Positions 43,872 to 55,555 of a DNA stretch of 64,000 bases are shown one piece after another (the stretch's first letter is position 1; the number at the start of each line of letters is the position of its first letter). The stretch covers positions 42,532-106,531 of the forward strand of contig MU394150.1 of assembly GCA_022578605.1 (NCBI GenBank), given 5' to 3'. The DNA comes from Camillea tinctor. Lineage: Eukaryota; Ascomycota; Sordariomycetes; Xylariales; Xylariaceae. Below the pieces are notes generated by a model, which had not been told where the DNA came from, did no database searches, and worked only from the letters and a program-made list of their open reading frames with translations. A program made the translations under genes and the position numbers.

Positions 43872-46800
43872 ATTATCCCCCCACCCTCTGTCACCAAGTG
43901 TATCGCATCTGTACAACATTCATAAGAGGTTCTGGCGTTTGGAGTTATTGTTTTTTCTTCGATTTTTTCCCTTTTGTTTTCTTTTCCGCTGCTCATGACA
44001 CAGGCGACGAGCGTAAAAGAACATGAACTTGTCGAGCTGGGGTAAGAAAGGACAGAAAGAGAACTACAAGAACGAGTACAGAACCGGAGAGAGAAGATAG
44101 AGATCCAAGATTCGAAATTCCTACGCATGGTGGCTTCCAAGGCTGGAAGATTTCAACATCAGCATTGTCCTGATTCAGCACTAACAGACGAGCTATCTGA
44201 TAAGTTATCTTCACGGCCTATTCTACACAAAGATGATGAAACAACGGGGGGGTAGAAACGTCAACATGAAGCTGAACACACTGGCGGCTACACTCATTCA
44301 CGTCCGAATTCGATGAGCTGACAAACCTGTTGAGAAACAATTCAATTATGACCAGTGGAAGTATATCAATACACCTCAGCAAGTCTATGACATGAAACAA
44401 AGGGCTCCCAGCTTTTTCTTGGTTGACCAGAAGCTATAACAGTAATAGACTATCATGCCGATAAGAACTGCTTTCTCGACCATCTACCATCAAATAACTT
44501 ACTATCGAGATACCATGTCCATGATCTTCAAGGGGTTGTGATATATGATCAAGTTCAAGTTCAACCCTACAAACACACGAACAGCATCAGGATCACAGAG
44601 AATGACGACCAAAATCGAGACAGTAAAGTCAGTTTCATGATGGACGGAACAACACCAAAGACTCTCGTAAGTTACATGAGAATAACAGATACAATTTAGA
44701 GGATTGTACGGACAGCAAGCACTATTCACATCATTCAATGGGGATGGATGGGACGAATTGTGCTCTTCATGGTATTGACCGTAGGCATACATGTGGATCA
44801 AAGATTCCCTCATCAGAATGACCCATGGGGCTTAATTCAATTCTGATAACCATTAGCTGTTGTACCTGGCCTCATCCGGTACGGCGCCTGATATTTGCAC
44901 AAGGGGGACCTTATATACCAAGCTTCTGGAGTGCCATGTGCCACAGTTTCGACATCTACAAAACCAATAATGCTGCACTGACAAGTAACACGCCTATTGT
45001 CAGCATCGATGATCCATACACAGGCTGGAACCTCTTCAGGCGAGGGATCTATAGCTAAAGGATTTGAAACCAGCACCTTGGGTCATTGTTCCTACGCAAT
45101 CATATGTTCGCGGTCTGCACTCCGTGATTCATGCTGCTATTCTAATGCCAGCTTGGTCGTGTTCCTGCTCATTCGTACACCTTTCAACCTGGACCCTCTA
45201 CTCTATATCACTGGCTGATAATACATCCTCAGTGTTTCGCCGTTGCCGAAGCCTTGTGTGCCTTGCATATTATATAACGGTAAAAGCAACGAATATGTTG
45301 CTTCCATATGAAATTCAATACAATAGTAACATGAGCAAACCAATCATTGGGGTCAAAGCCATGTTTCAACTCAAACTCAAGTACAATCGCACTAATAAGG
45401 TCAAGGTCAAACTCGCATAGAATATAGAAGAGAAAAGGCATAGCCATAGCCATAACTACAACAAGATCAATACCAAGATCAAGACCAAGACCGCATTCAC
45501 GAGAAAGATGATGCAAATAACAAATTGTCCACAGGACATCATATGCAAACCAAAGAATAGGAACTTATGAAGAACGAGACTGAAATCACCACCACACACA
45601 CGATTCAGGCCAAGTTCAACTTCAGGGTTTCCTCACCACTAGTATGAACAAGAACCTCAAAATGATGTCAAGAAAAGAAAACATCCACAATAGTACCCAC
45701 ATAAAAACCACCATAATCCTGAGCAAGATAGAGATCAAGATTGTCATCACGCAAAGGAAGATCAAGAGATCAAGACTACATTTTAGGTCAAGATCAACTT
45801 CATGGAAAAGCAGAAAGGAAGGATAAAATGAAATGGATAAGAAACACACAAAGAAGAAGAAGAACATGATAATTGTTGTCCTACACGGGGCGATATTCGG
45901 GAAAAGAAAAATCAAGATCCTGAGAAGGATTGACATCACGAGAATAGAGAAAAATAGGAGACAAAATAGGAGACAAAATAGGAGGGGAAAAGGGAAAGAA
46001 AAGGGGGGATAATGTTCCCGAGGAAAAGGAGAATATGCAGGAAGAAAAGGCAGGAGGATCAACATGGATGAAAACTGGGAAGAAAAAGTTGAGGAAGGAA
46101 GTTGGTAAGAACTGGAGAAGGAGGAGAACAAGGACAAACGAGAAAAGAGAGAGTGGCCCGACCGAACCAAACCAAACCAAACCAACCCAACCCCCCTCCC
46201 AAAAAAAAAGCTCATGGCTGCTAAAACCTCTCGTTGTCTCACTTGTACATATATTGTACAACTACCACCGCACATGCTTGTTAGAAAAAAAACAATGATA
46301 TATGTGCGCAATTCTTCACGCATTTACTTTGCATAGTCGTTGAACTAACCGCAAACTATGATACTCCTCTGTTTGAAAACCAGAAGTTCATCTCCCCTAC
46401 TTTGTCGTGGTCGAATAATATCATCAAACCAGTAGTAACTAGTTACTATAAAATCCACAAATCCCAGGCATTTACTAGGTTTGTCTATTCCCACCCCAAG
46501 TCCCTACACTCCTCTGTCACCCTGCCTTATCGTGCCATATCCCCCTATATTATCCTGGTGAACTATTTCTTGTTTACAATAGACCTTTCGTCTTGGTACT
46601 GTAAGGTGTCCATGATGGGGCTACCCTCGAGGCTTCTGATGGAGGGGAAGGGGTGATTGATAAAAGGGTTGCAGAGCTAGAGGCAAAAGGGAATGTGAAT
46701 ATGAGACAATAGAGAACTAGAGTACAGGACAACGTAAGCTCACGCTGTTTATACTATTCAAGGATATATGTAGCATCGTCTAGCAGCCGAGTAACATCTT

Positions 46801-47342
46801 TGTTTTATAATAGGAGTGAGGGGCGGGAGAACATTTATATTATGAGAAATAATAACCCCACCCGAGTAAACCATATGTGTAAATTATTCAGTTAGCAGAA
46901 AGAGATAATTACAGAAGATACCTAATTTCTACTCTCTGGACGTGAACCACAACATCATCGTCATCATAATTGTCCCTTTAACCCCCCTCCTTAATTAAAC
47001 ATACTATACATAAAATTGGGTATTCATGGTGGCCGTAGATATAATAAACACGTAGGCTATATGTCTCTGTTCGCTTGCTTTATCTCATTATATGTCTTTT
47101 GTTGCTGTAACCCAGGTCCTATTTTGTACCCAAAATAATCCTTAGATTTTACTACAGCAAGGTGTTAGTGGTAGCACGCCCAACCTTAAGGCTCCCGGGA
47201 GGGAGGGGGTTATGGAGAAGGGTCGTAGAGTAGGAAGCCAAGTAAGCGGGTCCTCAGACACTGCCACCGAGTATTAGGTTTAGGGATTGTAGCTATGGGG
47301 ACCTCTTGGCTCATGTTTCAACCAAGCAGTTCCGTCGCAGGG
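43872..47342. other. Long spacer with strongly T-depleted, A-rich strand
   Basis: About 3.5 kb with no gene I can support. From roughly 44000 to 46220 the plus strand is A-rich and T-poor, full of short words such as AAGATCAAGA, CAAGTTCAA and AAAGAAAAG, ending in an (ACCAA)n tract near 46163-46195. The asymmetry produces long antisense frames rich in Phe, Leu and Ser (notably 45622-46323) that are composition artefacts. It could be an eroded gene or a noncoding transcript. The 46300-47340 part is plain AT-rich DNA. Confidence 0.5.
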
Positions 47343-48023
47343 CTATAGCTCCTCGTCCTCGTCCTCCTGCCGCTGCCGCTGCTCAACCTGGAGCTGCAGG
47401 TCCGCCAGCACCTCCGTGATAACGCGCTTACATTCGGCCTCATTGGCCTCCTGCTTGGCCCTGTCGCGGGTTATCTCGTGCGCAAACCGGGCGTCCCGCA
47501 GCTTGCCAAGCTCTAGCATCTTCTCCTGGTGGGAGAGCCCCTCGAGGCTAGGCACGGCAAGCGCGTACTTAGGGAGGGGGACGATAGGCTCAAAGGGATT
47601 GGTGGACCATCCCGCGTGAAAGCGACAGGAGTTCTCGGGGAACCCCCTGGAGCGTAGCCACTCGTACGTGTAGATCTGCTCAAAGCTGTATTCGCAGACT
47701 ACCAGCTTTGGCAGCTCTCTGTCAGCGTAGTCATCGTCGACGGTTCTGGTGACTGTGCTCGTGACGGTGGTAGTGGCGGTGGCGTCGGAGTGATTCTGGG
47801 GTGTCAAGCCGTATATGGGTGATTCCTGAAAGGCAGGCCTGAAGACGGGCGAGAGGGGGTCAAAGGTGTGTTTCCCTAAGCCCCCGTCGACTTGGGGTAT
47901 GCGGAGGGACTTGGGGATGAACTGCGCGGCTAGGGGGTTAAGCTTATACCCGGGGACTGTCGTGGATCTATCCACGGTAGATCGAGGCACGAAGACGGGT
48001 GTCAGAGGATTCATCTTGGCCAT
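47343..48023 (-). CDS. Unknown protein with three PAM2-like motifs
   Basis: Single exon, 226 residues, ATG at 48023 (a second Met is codon 4). The first 65 residues hold three related segments: MNPLTPVFVP (4-13), LNPLAAQFIP (28-37) and FDPLSPVFRP (54-63). The second matches the PAM2 pattern L-N-P-x-A-x-x-F-x-P, by which proteins such as ataxin-2, Paip and Upa-type factors bind the MLLE domain of poly(A)-binding protein; the other two keep the hydrophobic, Pro and Phe positions. A middle segment, CEYSFEQIYTYEWLRSRGFPENSCRFHAGW, looks structured. The C-terminal third is a charged helix (EKMLELGKLRDARFAHEITRDRAKQEANEAE) ending in an acidic EDEDEEL tail. No signal peptide. A role in mRNA binding, decay or transport through Pab1 is inferred only from the motif. 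Confidence 0.72.
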   Translation of the reverse strand: MAKMNPLTPVFVPRSTVDRSTTVPGYKLNPLAAQFIPKSLRIPQVDGGLGKHTFDPLSPVFRPAFQESPIYGLTPQNHSDATATTTVTSTVTRTVDDDYADRELPKLVVCEYSFEQIYTYEWLRSRGFPENSCRFHAGWSTNPFEPIVPLPKYALAVPSLEGLSHQEKMLELGKLRDARFAHEITRDRAKQEANEAECKRVITEVLADLQLQVEQRQRQEDEDEEL

Positions 48024-48649
48024 TGATGAGGTGATAGATAGAAGTAGGTATGGACTTCAGTGTTCGAATCTGAACAGATGGAGATGATCAAGGTGAGTGA
48101 GTAGTAAGTAAGTGAGAGGATTATTGGATTTACGAAAGTCAAAGGTGACGAGAAGATAGATGAAGCAAAAGAGAAAAGGTATGTGTGTGTGCAGCTCAAG
48201 TGCTCTGGCGCTTAATATATAGAATTTCGATAGCCATCTCCGAATACTAAGGGGCAATCAATCTTTATGACCCAAAGTATAGAATATGCATCTGGGAAAG
48301 CGACTGAGTAAATATCGTATTGTATAGAGTGATGCATTTGTGAATGTTGGGAGAGCAAACTCTAAATTAACTCAGGTGAAGAACTCTATACAAACAATAG
48401 TCATAGAATGTGAGAAGAAACAGCGGCCTTTTCGAGCAAAGTTTTTGCCACAACTAATGTTTCTTGGTTGGAGATAGGCCTGGGGAGGTTAATACGTTAT
48501 AAAGAGTTGCCTATCATCACATGTCCCCTTGGATATTAAATAAAACCTCTCCTTCAACTCATCGCATCATACTTGAGAGACGTAAACACTTCATCAATTA
48601 CCTATTCAATCGAATTATCGTGTACGATATATCAACAACACTACTAGCC
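48024..48649. other. Divergent intergenic region
   Basis: About 630 bases between two genes read outward, so both promoters must lie here. AT-rich, with a short GTGTGTG run near 48182. An in-frame ATG at 48521 could lengthen the downstream gene by 43 residues. Confidence 0.55.
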
Positions 48650-49399
48650 ATGGCATTATCACATTCCCCTCGCAGCTCTGAAGATATAGACGATGTGGCA
48701 TATTTAGAAGCCGGCTCGCCAAATGGCACGGGTGACCAGTACGGCGTTAAACGCGAAAGATCGAAACCAAGTCGATCACTTGACGACTCGGCTTCCAGCT
48801 CTAGTAAGAGAAAACCCGGTATGGTTGATAGTGCATGTCAAACAGATCATATAGCAAAGGGTGGTAGTGCTAATTCAGCCGTAGCGAATTTGGCACCAGA
48901 CCTGGGCTCAAAAGGAGATATCAACGCATCCCAGGGAGAGCTTTTGAGCAAATTTTCGGAAAATGATAGCTTTCCGGGGTTTTCAGACGACGAGCTCGAT
49001 CTCGTCACCTGGTATCTCCACGACCAAAATATAGACCTGAGCCGATGGCAGCTAGACAACTCTTCTCCATTATCCCAACCCTCGCCTGCACGATGGGATT
49101 CTACGTCGCAGGCAGAGCCACTGCAGCGACAGTCAGACAGCTCGCGTGCATTATGGTTCGACCCTGAGACGCTGGCCCCATGGTACACGCCGAGCCATGG
49201 CGGGCGACGGTACTTGGACAAGACACTGTGGGCGGTGACTAGCTACAAGCTCACGGTCCTCCTGCAGATGGGCGAGGGTATGAATTGGCAGGACATCCGG
49301 TTCGCACGTATAGACGCCGAGAAGAGATGGGCGGCGGAGAAGAGAGAAAGGGAGGAGAAGAGAAAGCGAGAAGAGGCAGAGGCACAGAAGCAAAAATAG
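48650..49399 (+). CDS. Unknown protein, 249 residues
   Basis: Single exon from ATG 48650 (MALSHSPRSSEDIDDV) to TAG 49397. The frame stays open up to an ATG at 48521, but the extra 43 residues are unlike the rest and the ATG at 48650 has a good CCATGG context. Residues 1-110 are Ser/Asp-rich and disordered with KRERSKPSRS and SSSSKRKPG, possible nuclear signals. Residues 125-150 include FPGFSDDELDLVTWYLHDQNIDLSRW. Near 190-230, ALWFDPETLAPWYTPSHGGRRYLDKTLWAVTSYKLTVLLQMGEGMNWQDI looks folded. The last 30 residues are a highly charged Arg/Glu/Lys helix. I recognise no family. Confidence 0.6.
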   Translation: MALSHSPRSSEDIDDVAYLEAGSPNGTGDQYGVKRERSKPSRSLDDSASSSSKRKPGMVDSACQTDHIAKGGSANSAVANLAPDLGSKGDINASQGELLSKFSENDSFPGFSDDELDLVTWYLHDQNIDLSRWQLDNSSPLSQPSPARWDSTSQAEPLQRQSDSSRALWFDPETLAPWYTPSHGGRRYLDKTLWAVTSYKLTVLLQMGEGMNWQDIRFARIDAEKRWAAEKREREEKRKREEAEAQKQK

Positions 49400-51786
49400 G
49401 GGGATTCAGGAACACACGATGTTGAGAAGATAGGTATCAAATATCTGGTTTTTTTTAATCAAACCATGGATGATGAAACTAACAACAATGTATAAGTATG
49501 TTACATATATCTATTCAGTTTACACATACAGCAAGATCGCAAATAGGTAGTGGGTATTTATAATGTGAAAAACCTAGGTACGTGACTATGTGATAAGTTA
49601 ACGGTCTACACGTGATTTCGTGTTAAATGGTCCGAGCTTTTTTTTTGTGGCTGAGGAAGGCTGCAAAGCTAAAGCGCGCCATTTTGTCATCTTCCCTTTT
49701 TTTTTCTCCCTCATTCCCCCTCCTTTAAGGTTCTTGCACCCCTCCTAAAAATACGGAGTACTATTTTTTCTATTCCCCTGGTGCTTTCCCTCGATGTAAT
49801 CGTCGTCATATATGATAGATGCTGTAAAATAGATGAGCCTTACTCAGTTCCTCATTATAAGTTTACTATTAATTCAGTACTAGATTAACCTGGCAGGTAG
49901 TAGCTAAATATTCATAATTCCTTCGATTTTAGTACTACGGATACAAAAAATAGGAATTGCAACTACTGTGCTCCACCATCTTAGGTTTTAATTATCTAAT
50001 ACATTTCAATCCTAAATTGATCTCAACTTGAAAAGATGTATTAATCTAGGTACCTGGTAGATACCTAGGTTAGATATTTACATTGTCTTAAATATATTAC
50101 TGAGCAACAGAGAATCATAAGCTTTCGTTACAATTTTTCTCCGTTAGTGAGCAAAATGAATATTTAATCATATTATCTATCCTATTATATATGCACTGTC
50201 CATATTGTACTGTGTGTAGAAAAGTTAGGCTAGTATTTAAACTGAAGGTAGGTATACCTATATGTAGTAGATTTAGGTATGTTAATACTAAATCTGATTG
50301 ATTTACCTCGCCCACATGATCGACAATGGGGGGGGGATGACCGAGGTGCACTAGGTAGATTGTTAAGACGAAAATTCGCTACACTACCTAGAATACTATC
50401 AAGACCATACCATGTACGTACATAAAAACCCTCTCGACCCCTACAATTACCTACACTACGCTGGGTTAGTGTGCAGAGGAGGATGCGCTGCAGAACTCTA
50501 GGGCTAAGTGCGGTTTTAGTGGGCGCGACGCCCAACCGTGCGTAAAATTCAGCGTGGGTCAACCCCTGTAAACCCTGTTATACCACAAGCGGGACCAACC
50601 AGTCCAAAAAAAAAAAAAAGACACAAGCTCTAAACTTAACAAAGTCGCGACTTGATCGCGTAAACTGCAAAGAACACTTGAACCTACCTAACCGACTAAC
50701 ACTAGGGGTTTTTTTTCTTTTTTTTTCCCTCTCTCTCTCTCTCTCCAGGTGACTTCAATCCAATGGAATAAGTCGTAACCGCCTATAACCACTACTTTTA
50801 ATAAATACCTACTAAAACAGGCATCTATTTTTTCAAGTCACGCTGAGGTCAAACCAAGCGGCAGACCAACATTTTATTCATCCACATGACACCAATCCCA
50901 TCCATGTAAGTACATGTAGGTACTACTTTCGTGGCAGGCCGCGTTACCACTCCTCGTTGATGTACATCATACTACTTTTTTTTTTTTTTTTAAACTTTCT
51001 CTTATCCCTTCCATCCATCTACTGAGTACAGTATGTACTACCTGGTACATAGATACATACATAGATACATAGATACGCATGCATACATAGTACTAAGGTT
51101 ACGTCTTTTTACCTCTTTACTTTCAAGTTCTTACTAGGTCACTTACTTCCGGTTCTATCATCTGCTTTTCAACAACCTAACCTAACCTACAACACCCTAC
51201 CTCTCTACTCTCTATACCTGAACGTGGACCTTAACTCACACTATCATTCTCCATTTCCCACCAAGATGCCATTCACAGTTACTACGTATCCATTCTACCC
51301 GTAGCCAGAATCCACAATCCACAAAAGCGAACTTGGTTATTCATTTATCGTGTATATCTTATTCTTTCTCCCACCCAATGTCTCAGGTCTTCTACAAGTG
51401 CTTCATTATCGTGGATTGACTCGGACTACGCGTGTTCGCTACTACATCACGCAACAACCCTTTGCTACCCAGCATCTGCTCTTCCCCACAGAAAGAGAGA
51501 GAGAGAAAGAGAGAGGAAATACCGCATTGGGACGGTACGCGAAATCCCGAAAGCGCATTTCCACGTCGCCCATTTTCCCATCCTCAATTTAGAAGAGGAA
51601 TTCCCACCCCGCGACGTATAGTGATCAGTCACTACTAGGACGCGAACCGTTTTGCTTTCTTTTCTTTTTCTTTTTGGAAGGGTGCCCTCCAATTGCGAAA
51701 CCACGCGCCGACCTCCACCCTCGGGCTACAGGATATAGCATTCCCGTTCCCATCTGCTAAACCAAACCAGCCCAAACCTGCTAGAC
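49400..51786. other. Intergenic, possible eroded coding relic near 50300-50560
   Basis: About 2.4 kb of AT-rich DNA with partial CCTAGGT palindromes near 49572 and 50062, a CT microsatellite near 50730-50748, poly(A)/(T) tracts and an ATACATAG tandem at about 51045-51085. On the minus strand near 50560-50460 a stretch reads HAEFYARLGVAPTKTALSPRVLQRILLCTL, which looks protein-like but lacks an ATG and soon degenerates. It may be a pseudogene fragment. The last 400 bases are C/T-rich and should be the promoter and leader of the next gene. Confidence 0.45.
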
Positions 51787-53390
51787 ATGTCGCAGATCGC
51801 CCACCGTTTAGACACCCTGCGAGGGCCGGTGTCTATACCCCCCTCATCGCAATCACAAGATCTCTCTAGTAGTATACAGAGCCAGAGCCAGAGCCAGAGC
51901 CAGAGCCAAAGCTATAGTCAAAGTCAGCCGCCCAATCACTCCAGTCATGGGTCCCAGGACACCACTACCACCAACGATACCGATCGCGTATTTACCCCTC
52001 CCGAGAGCGACAGCGAGGGCAGTCTTCGACACGCGAATGGCAATGGCTCGAGCCAGGACTCGCAACTCTTGCGACTGTCCGAGCTTGCCGCCGCACAACA
52101 GAGGATGGTGGGCCGGGACGAAAGCGAGGCCAACGGTGGTCAATCGAGAAAGAGGATGGCCGATGGTGTAGTCAAGCACGCGAGAGCGCGCTCGAATACG
52201 TCTCCAGTGCGCATGGGTCATTCAAGAAATACAAGCACCGTGAGCGTAGCTTCGACTACCGGCAGTCGCATTGGCGAGGTAATTACATTGTCCACGGCAT
52301 AAGACGCGTCATTCATGTGCTAACGTGATCACAGTTGTCTGCCGAACTCAAGACCAAGTTGTCTTACGCCATGGTCAAGGTGAATAATGGCTGGCAGAGC
52401 CATTCTATAGATGAGGTTGAGTCACTCGCCTCCCAAGCCGCGTCGCCCACGTCGAGCACGTCCACGCTGCATGGCAGACAGGGCGCGTCTGCCAGCCCGC
52501 GGGTTGCTGTCTCAGCGCCGCGATACGTCGCTTCAAACCCACCGAGCACCGCGACCAGCCCTACCATGCTGCTGCCTCCACCGGGCCGCACCTACGAATC
52601 GTTCTGGAGGGAGAGTAATCCAAAACACCCGAACTCTACGTCGCCTATTTCACAAGTACCGACTTTGGCCCCCCCAGCGCCTATACAACCACGGCAACCA
52701 GGCCACACCAACCCGCGCCGCAACTCGAATACTCGCTACAATCCGGCTTTCTTATCACATTCTCACCACCTATCCCCCCACACTCCAGCCCAACCCAGCC
52801 CGCTACAGAACACCCCTGGTCAGCGGAGTGGCCGAGCTCCCAATGTCGACCCTATCCTCTTTTCACCACACCAGAATGTCCGCGAGCAGGAGGCACTCGA
52901 GACGCTCATGTTCATGAGTAGCCCTGGCAACTCGGCCAACATGAAACACAACTTCCCGTCGTCTTCGCAAGCATCGCAACCGCGTAACGGCACGCGAACG
53001 GCATTGCCAACATCTCGACTGGCCGCGGGGCCCGAGATCAACAGTCAAGGTCGGAAGAACCTGCCAACGGGGCGGCCGCAACCGCATCAACCTAAACGCG
53101 TAGAATTTGAAAAGTCGCCGGCGTGCAGCGAGATGGACGCGGACGACCATTACGGGTCGCCCCAGGCTAGGGGTACACCACGGCGGAGAACACTCAATGG
53201 CTCGGTCCCCAGACCATCGCTTCCTCTCCCCGCGGGTCTAAGTGGACCGTCGCGGCCGAGGCCCGCGCTCCGAGATGACGATATTGAACGGATGATCGAT
53301 AGGGTAGCTGCAGATGACAGTTCAGATTCAGAAGGGGAGATACTGATACCTCAAAACAGGAGACCAAACGGCGCCAGTGTGGGAGCTTGA
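51787..53390 (+). CDS. Whi5/Nrm1-like cell-cycle transcriptional inhibitor
   Basis: Two exons, 51787-52278 and 52335-53390, joined in phase 0 by a 56-bp intron, give 515 residues. Just after the splice, LSAELKTKLSYAMVKVNNGW (about 165-184) followed by SIDEVES matches the GTB motif by which Whi5 and Nrm1 proteins bind the G1/S factors SBF and MBF. The rest is disordered and Ser/Pro-rich with many SP and TP sites (for example TPPESDSEG, ATSPTM, FSPHQN), fitting control by cyclin-dependent kinase. A SQ-dipeptide run lies at about residues 28-48 from an imperfect AGCCAG repeat. The C-terminus is acidic (DDDIERMIDRVAADDSSDSEGE). Expected role: repress G1/S genes in the nucleus until phosphorylated. 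Family call rests on the GTB motif alone. Confidence 0.82.
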
Positions 53391-55555
53391 TATCCTTGAT
53401 CTCCTTTCTGAGGGTTTTTATTGTTATTACCTAATCTATAGTTCGAACCTATCCTTCACGGGTGTCTCGACGCGTATCCATACACACACACACACATATA
53501 TATATATATGTAACTCTCAAGAAGGAAAGAGTTTGATGTTTTTATTTTTCACATATCATTCATGATCATGATGATGCATTAACACGGGATTTCATTATTT
53601 TTTTTTTTTTTGGAGGGGCATGTCATGTGAAAAAAAGAGGGAGGGGAGGTCAGTGGAGGGACGGAAAGGGGGGTGGAAGGGGGGGGGGGGGGGGTTCAGG
53701 TGCATATGGTTGCATTTTATAATGGATTGGAACATTACTCATGAGCATGATGACGTACATTGATAGGTGTATCAACTTTGGAATCAAGACTTGATATATA
53801 CACAAAATCGAAAAATCGAAGAAACATTGCAAATAGATGATATTCAACAATGAGAAGGTGGATGGATTGATTATCTCATTATTAGTAGTGAAGAGGTAAC
53901 TAGATGTACCTAGGCTGCTAATTAGTTGAGTGAATACCTACCTGGACCTCGGATACAACTACACCAGGAAGGGGAGGGGGGAGGAGGGGGGAGGGGTTGA
54001 TTAGGTAGACGTAGGCATGTTCGACAGCGACAGGTCATATTATGATTCATTTGACAAGGGCAAGGTTGTTTCATATCTGTGTACATGTCATGTTACTGTA
54101 TACTAGGTACTTACCTATTACCAATACCTACTACCTAGGTACCTAGTAAGTAGTTATAACCTTTATGTTTACTTTGTATTATTTAAAGTCATTATCCGGT
54201 CAACCTGAATGTAGACGTACGTTAATAGTACCTATAGTACTATAACTTATGTACATATCCCATCTACTGCGTGTGTAATCTTGAACTGGTTTCTTGTGGT
54301 TAATTAGGAAATACTCGAATCTTCATACTAGGTAAGATTCACGGGATTCTGTCTTTTTTTCTGATTTACCCTTTTAAGATGATGCATGCAATGCGGGAAT
54401 GATCTAGGGTCCTGTTTTATTATTTTCTATTTATGAGAAATGGTCAAATTTCATACCGAGGCGGTTATCGATAATATGTCATACTTAAAGTTGGTTATGA
54501 AGGGAAGGTATATATATTACATACCTACTACACTTAGTACTTAAGCCTCTTTTCCTCTCTTTTCTTTTTTCTTCTTTTCCTTATTTTATTTTATTTTTAT
54601 TTTCATTTTCCCTTTTCTTCTTCTCCCACCCTTCCCAAATTTGCCCCGCAGGTTCGTGAGTTCAGGTTGTTTTGTCCAATAAGAATTAAAACTAAAACTA
54701 GTGATGTCTCTCTTCCTCCATCTACTAGGTTAGGTCAGGTTACTAGCTTCGGTAAGATAGTGCGACCCTGAATGGATAGCCCTGCCCTTTTTTCTTTTCT
54801 CTCCTCCCCTTTAAATCCGAGCCGAAAGCGGGTGCGAGCTAGTTGCTGGATAGGTAGGTGCTATGTAGGTTCTAAGTAGGTAGCTGGTAGGTAACAGATT
54901 ACGTATGTACGTACATACCTAGGTATGTATGTACTTTCACGGGAAAGGTAGACGCAGGCTTATGAGGCGCAGTTAACCGATTTTACCTAACCGTCAACCC
55001 CGCCGCAGCTGAAGCCTTACCGTGTTAAGGCGCACGGACCAGATCTCAAACCAGGTTCGTCCCTCTTTTTATCTGCAAGCCATCGGTCTTCGTTCCCCAG
55101 AACCAGCCAACCATTTCTTCTGGTTTGCGATCTTGTCAGGAAGTTTGGGGGGAGGGATGTCACCTGGTCCCAGCACAGCCTAGGTCGGTGGCTCATCTGC
55201 GCCTCTTCCACAACTGCCATCTTACCTACCTAGCAGCCTAGGTACCTCCATACATGTAGATAATAGGTGAGTCGTAACTATAATTACGGCATCAAAGGGG
55301 CTGATGGTTAAGGTTTAGTTAGGCTGTTAGGGGGCGTTGTCAATAAGTACCTACTGCTATTTAAATAGGTCGGTTGGTTGGTGTCTTGTTGTAATCGTTT
55401 TCTTCTTCCACTTCCCTCTTTTTACAGCATCTTCTATATTTACCTAACCTACCATCAGCCCTACTTGACTATACCCTCTCGAACACTTGTATCAATAATC
55501 TTATCTTATAATCGATACCCTAAACTATCGGACACAACAAAACATCATCGTCACT
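53391..55555. other. Intergenic with G16 run, TA/CA repeats and palindromes
   Basis: About 2.2 kb. It contains a CA/TA repeat at 53480-53510, a 16-G run at 53679-53694 within a longer G-rich strand, a second GGGGAGGG block at 53970-53995, exact TACCTAGGTA at 54132 and 54916 and many partial copies (54100-54150, 54850-54930, 55225-55250). A minus-strand frame at 55017-55220 begins with ATG and ends next to a GTAAGG donor but I could not find a believable second exon. Confidence 0.5.
53679..53694 (+). repeat. Run of 16 guanines
   Basis: An unbroken G16 preceded within 50 bases by GAGGGGAGG, GAGGG and AAAGGGGGG. The strand could form a G-quadruplex. It lies about 290 bases downstream of the Whi5-like stop codon. 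Confidence 0.85.

Noticed and set aside
45622..46323. 233-codon minus-strand frame rich in Phe, Leu, Ser and Ile
   Set aside because: It is the reverse of a T-poor, purine-rich strand, which cannot easily produce stop codons in that direction; the product is low-complexity and has no family-like motif.
50230..50562. Minus-strand protein-like stretch HAEFYARLGVAPTKT
   Set aside because: No ATG, no partner exon and rapid loss of protein-like character; noted only as a possible pseudogene relic in the spacer entry.
55017..55220. Possible small spliced minus-strand gene (MAVVEEAQMSHRPRL...)
   Set aside because: The first exon ends beside a GTAAGG donor, but no acceptor downstream opens a protein-like frame.
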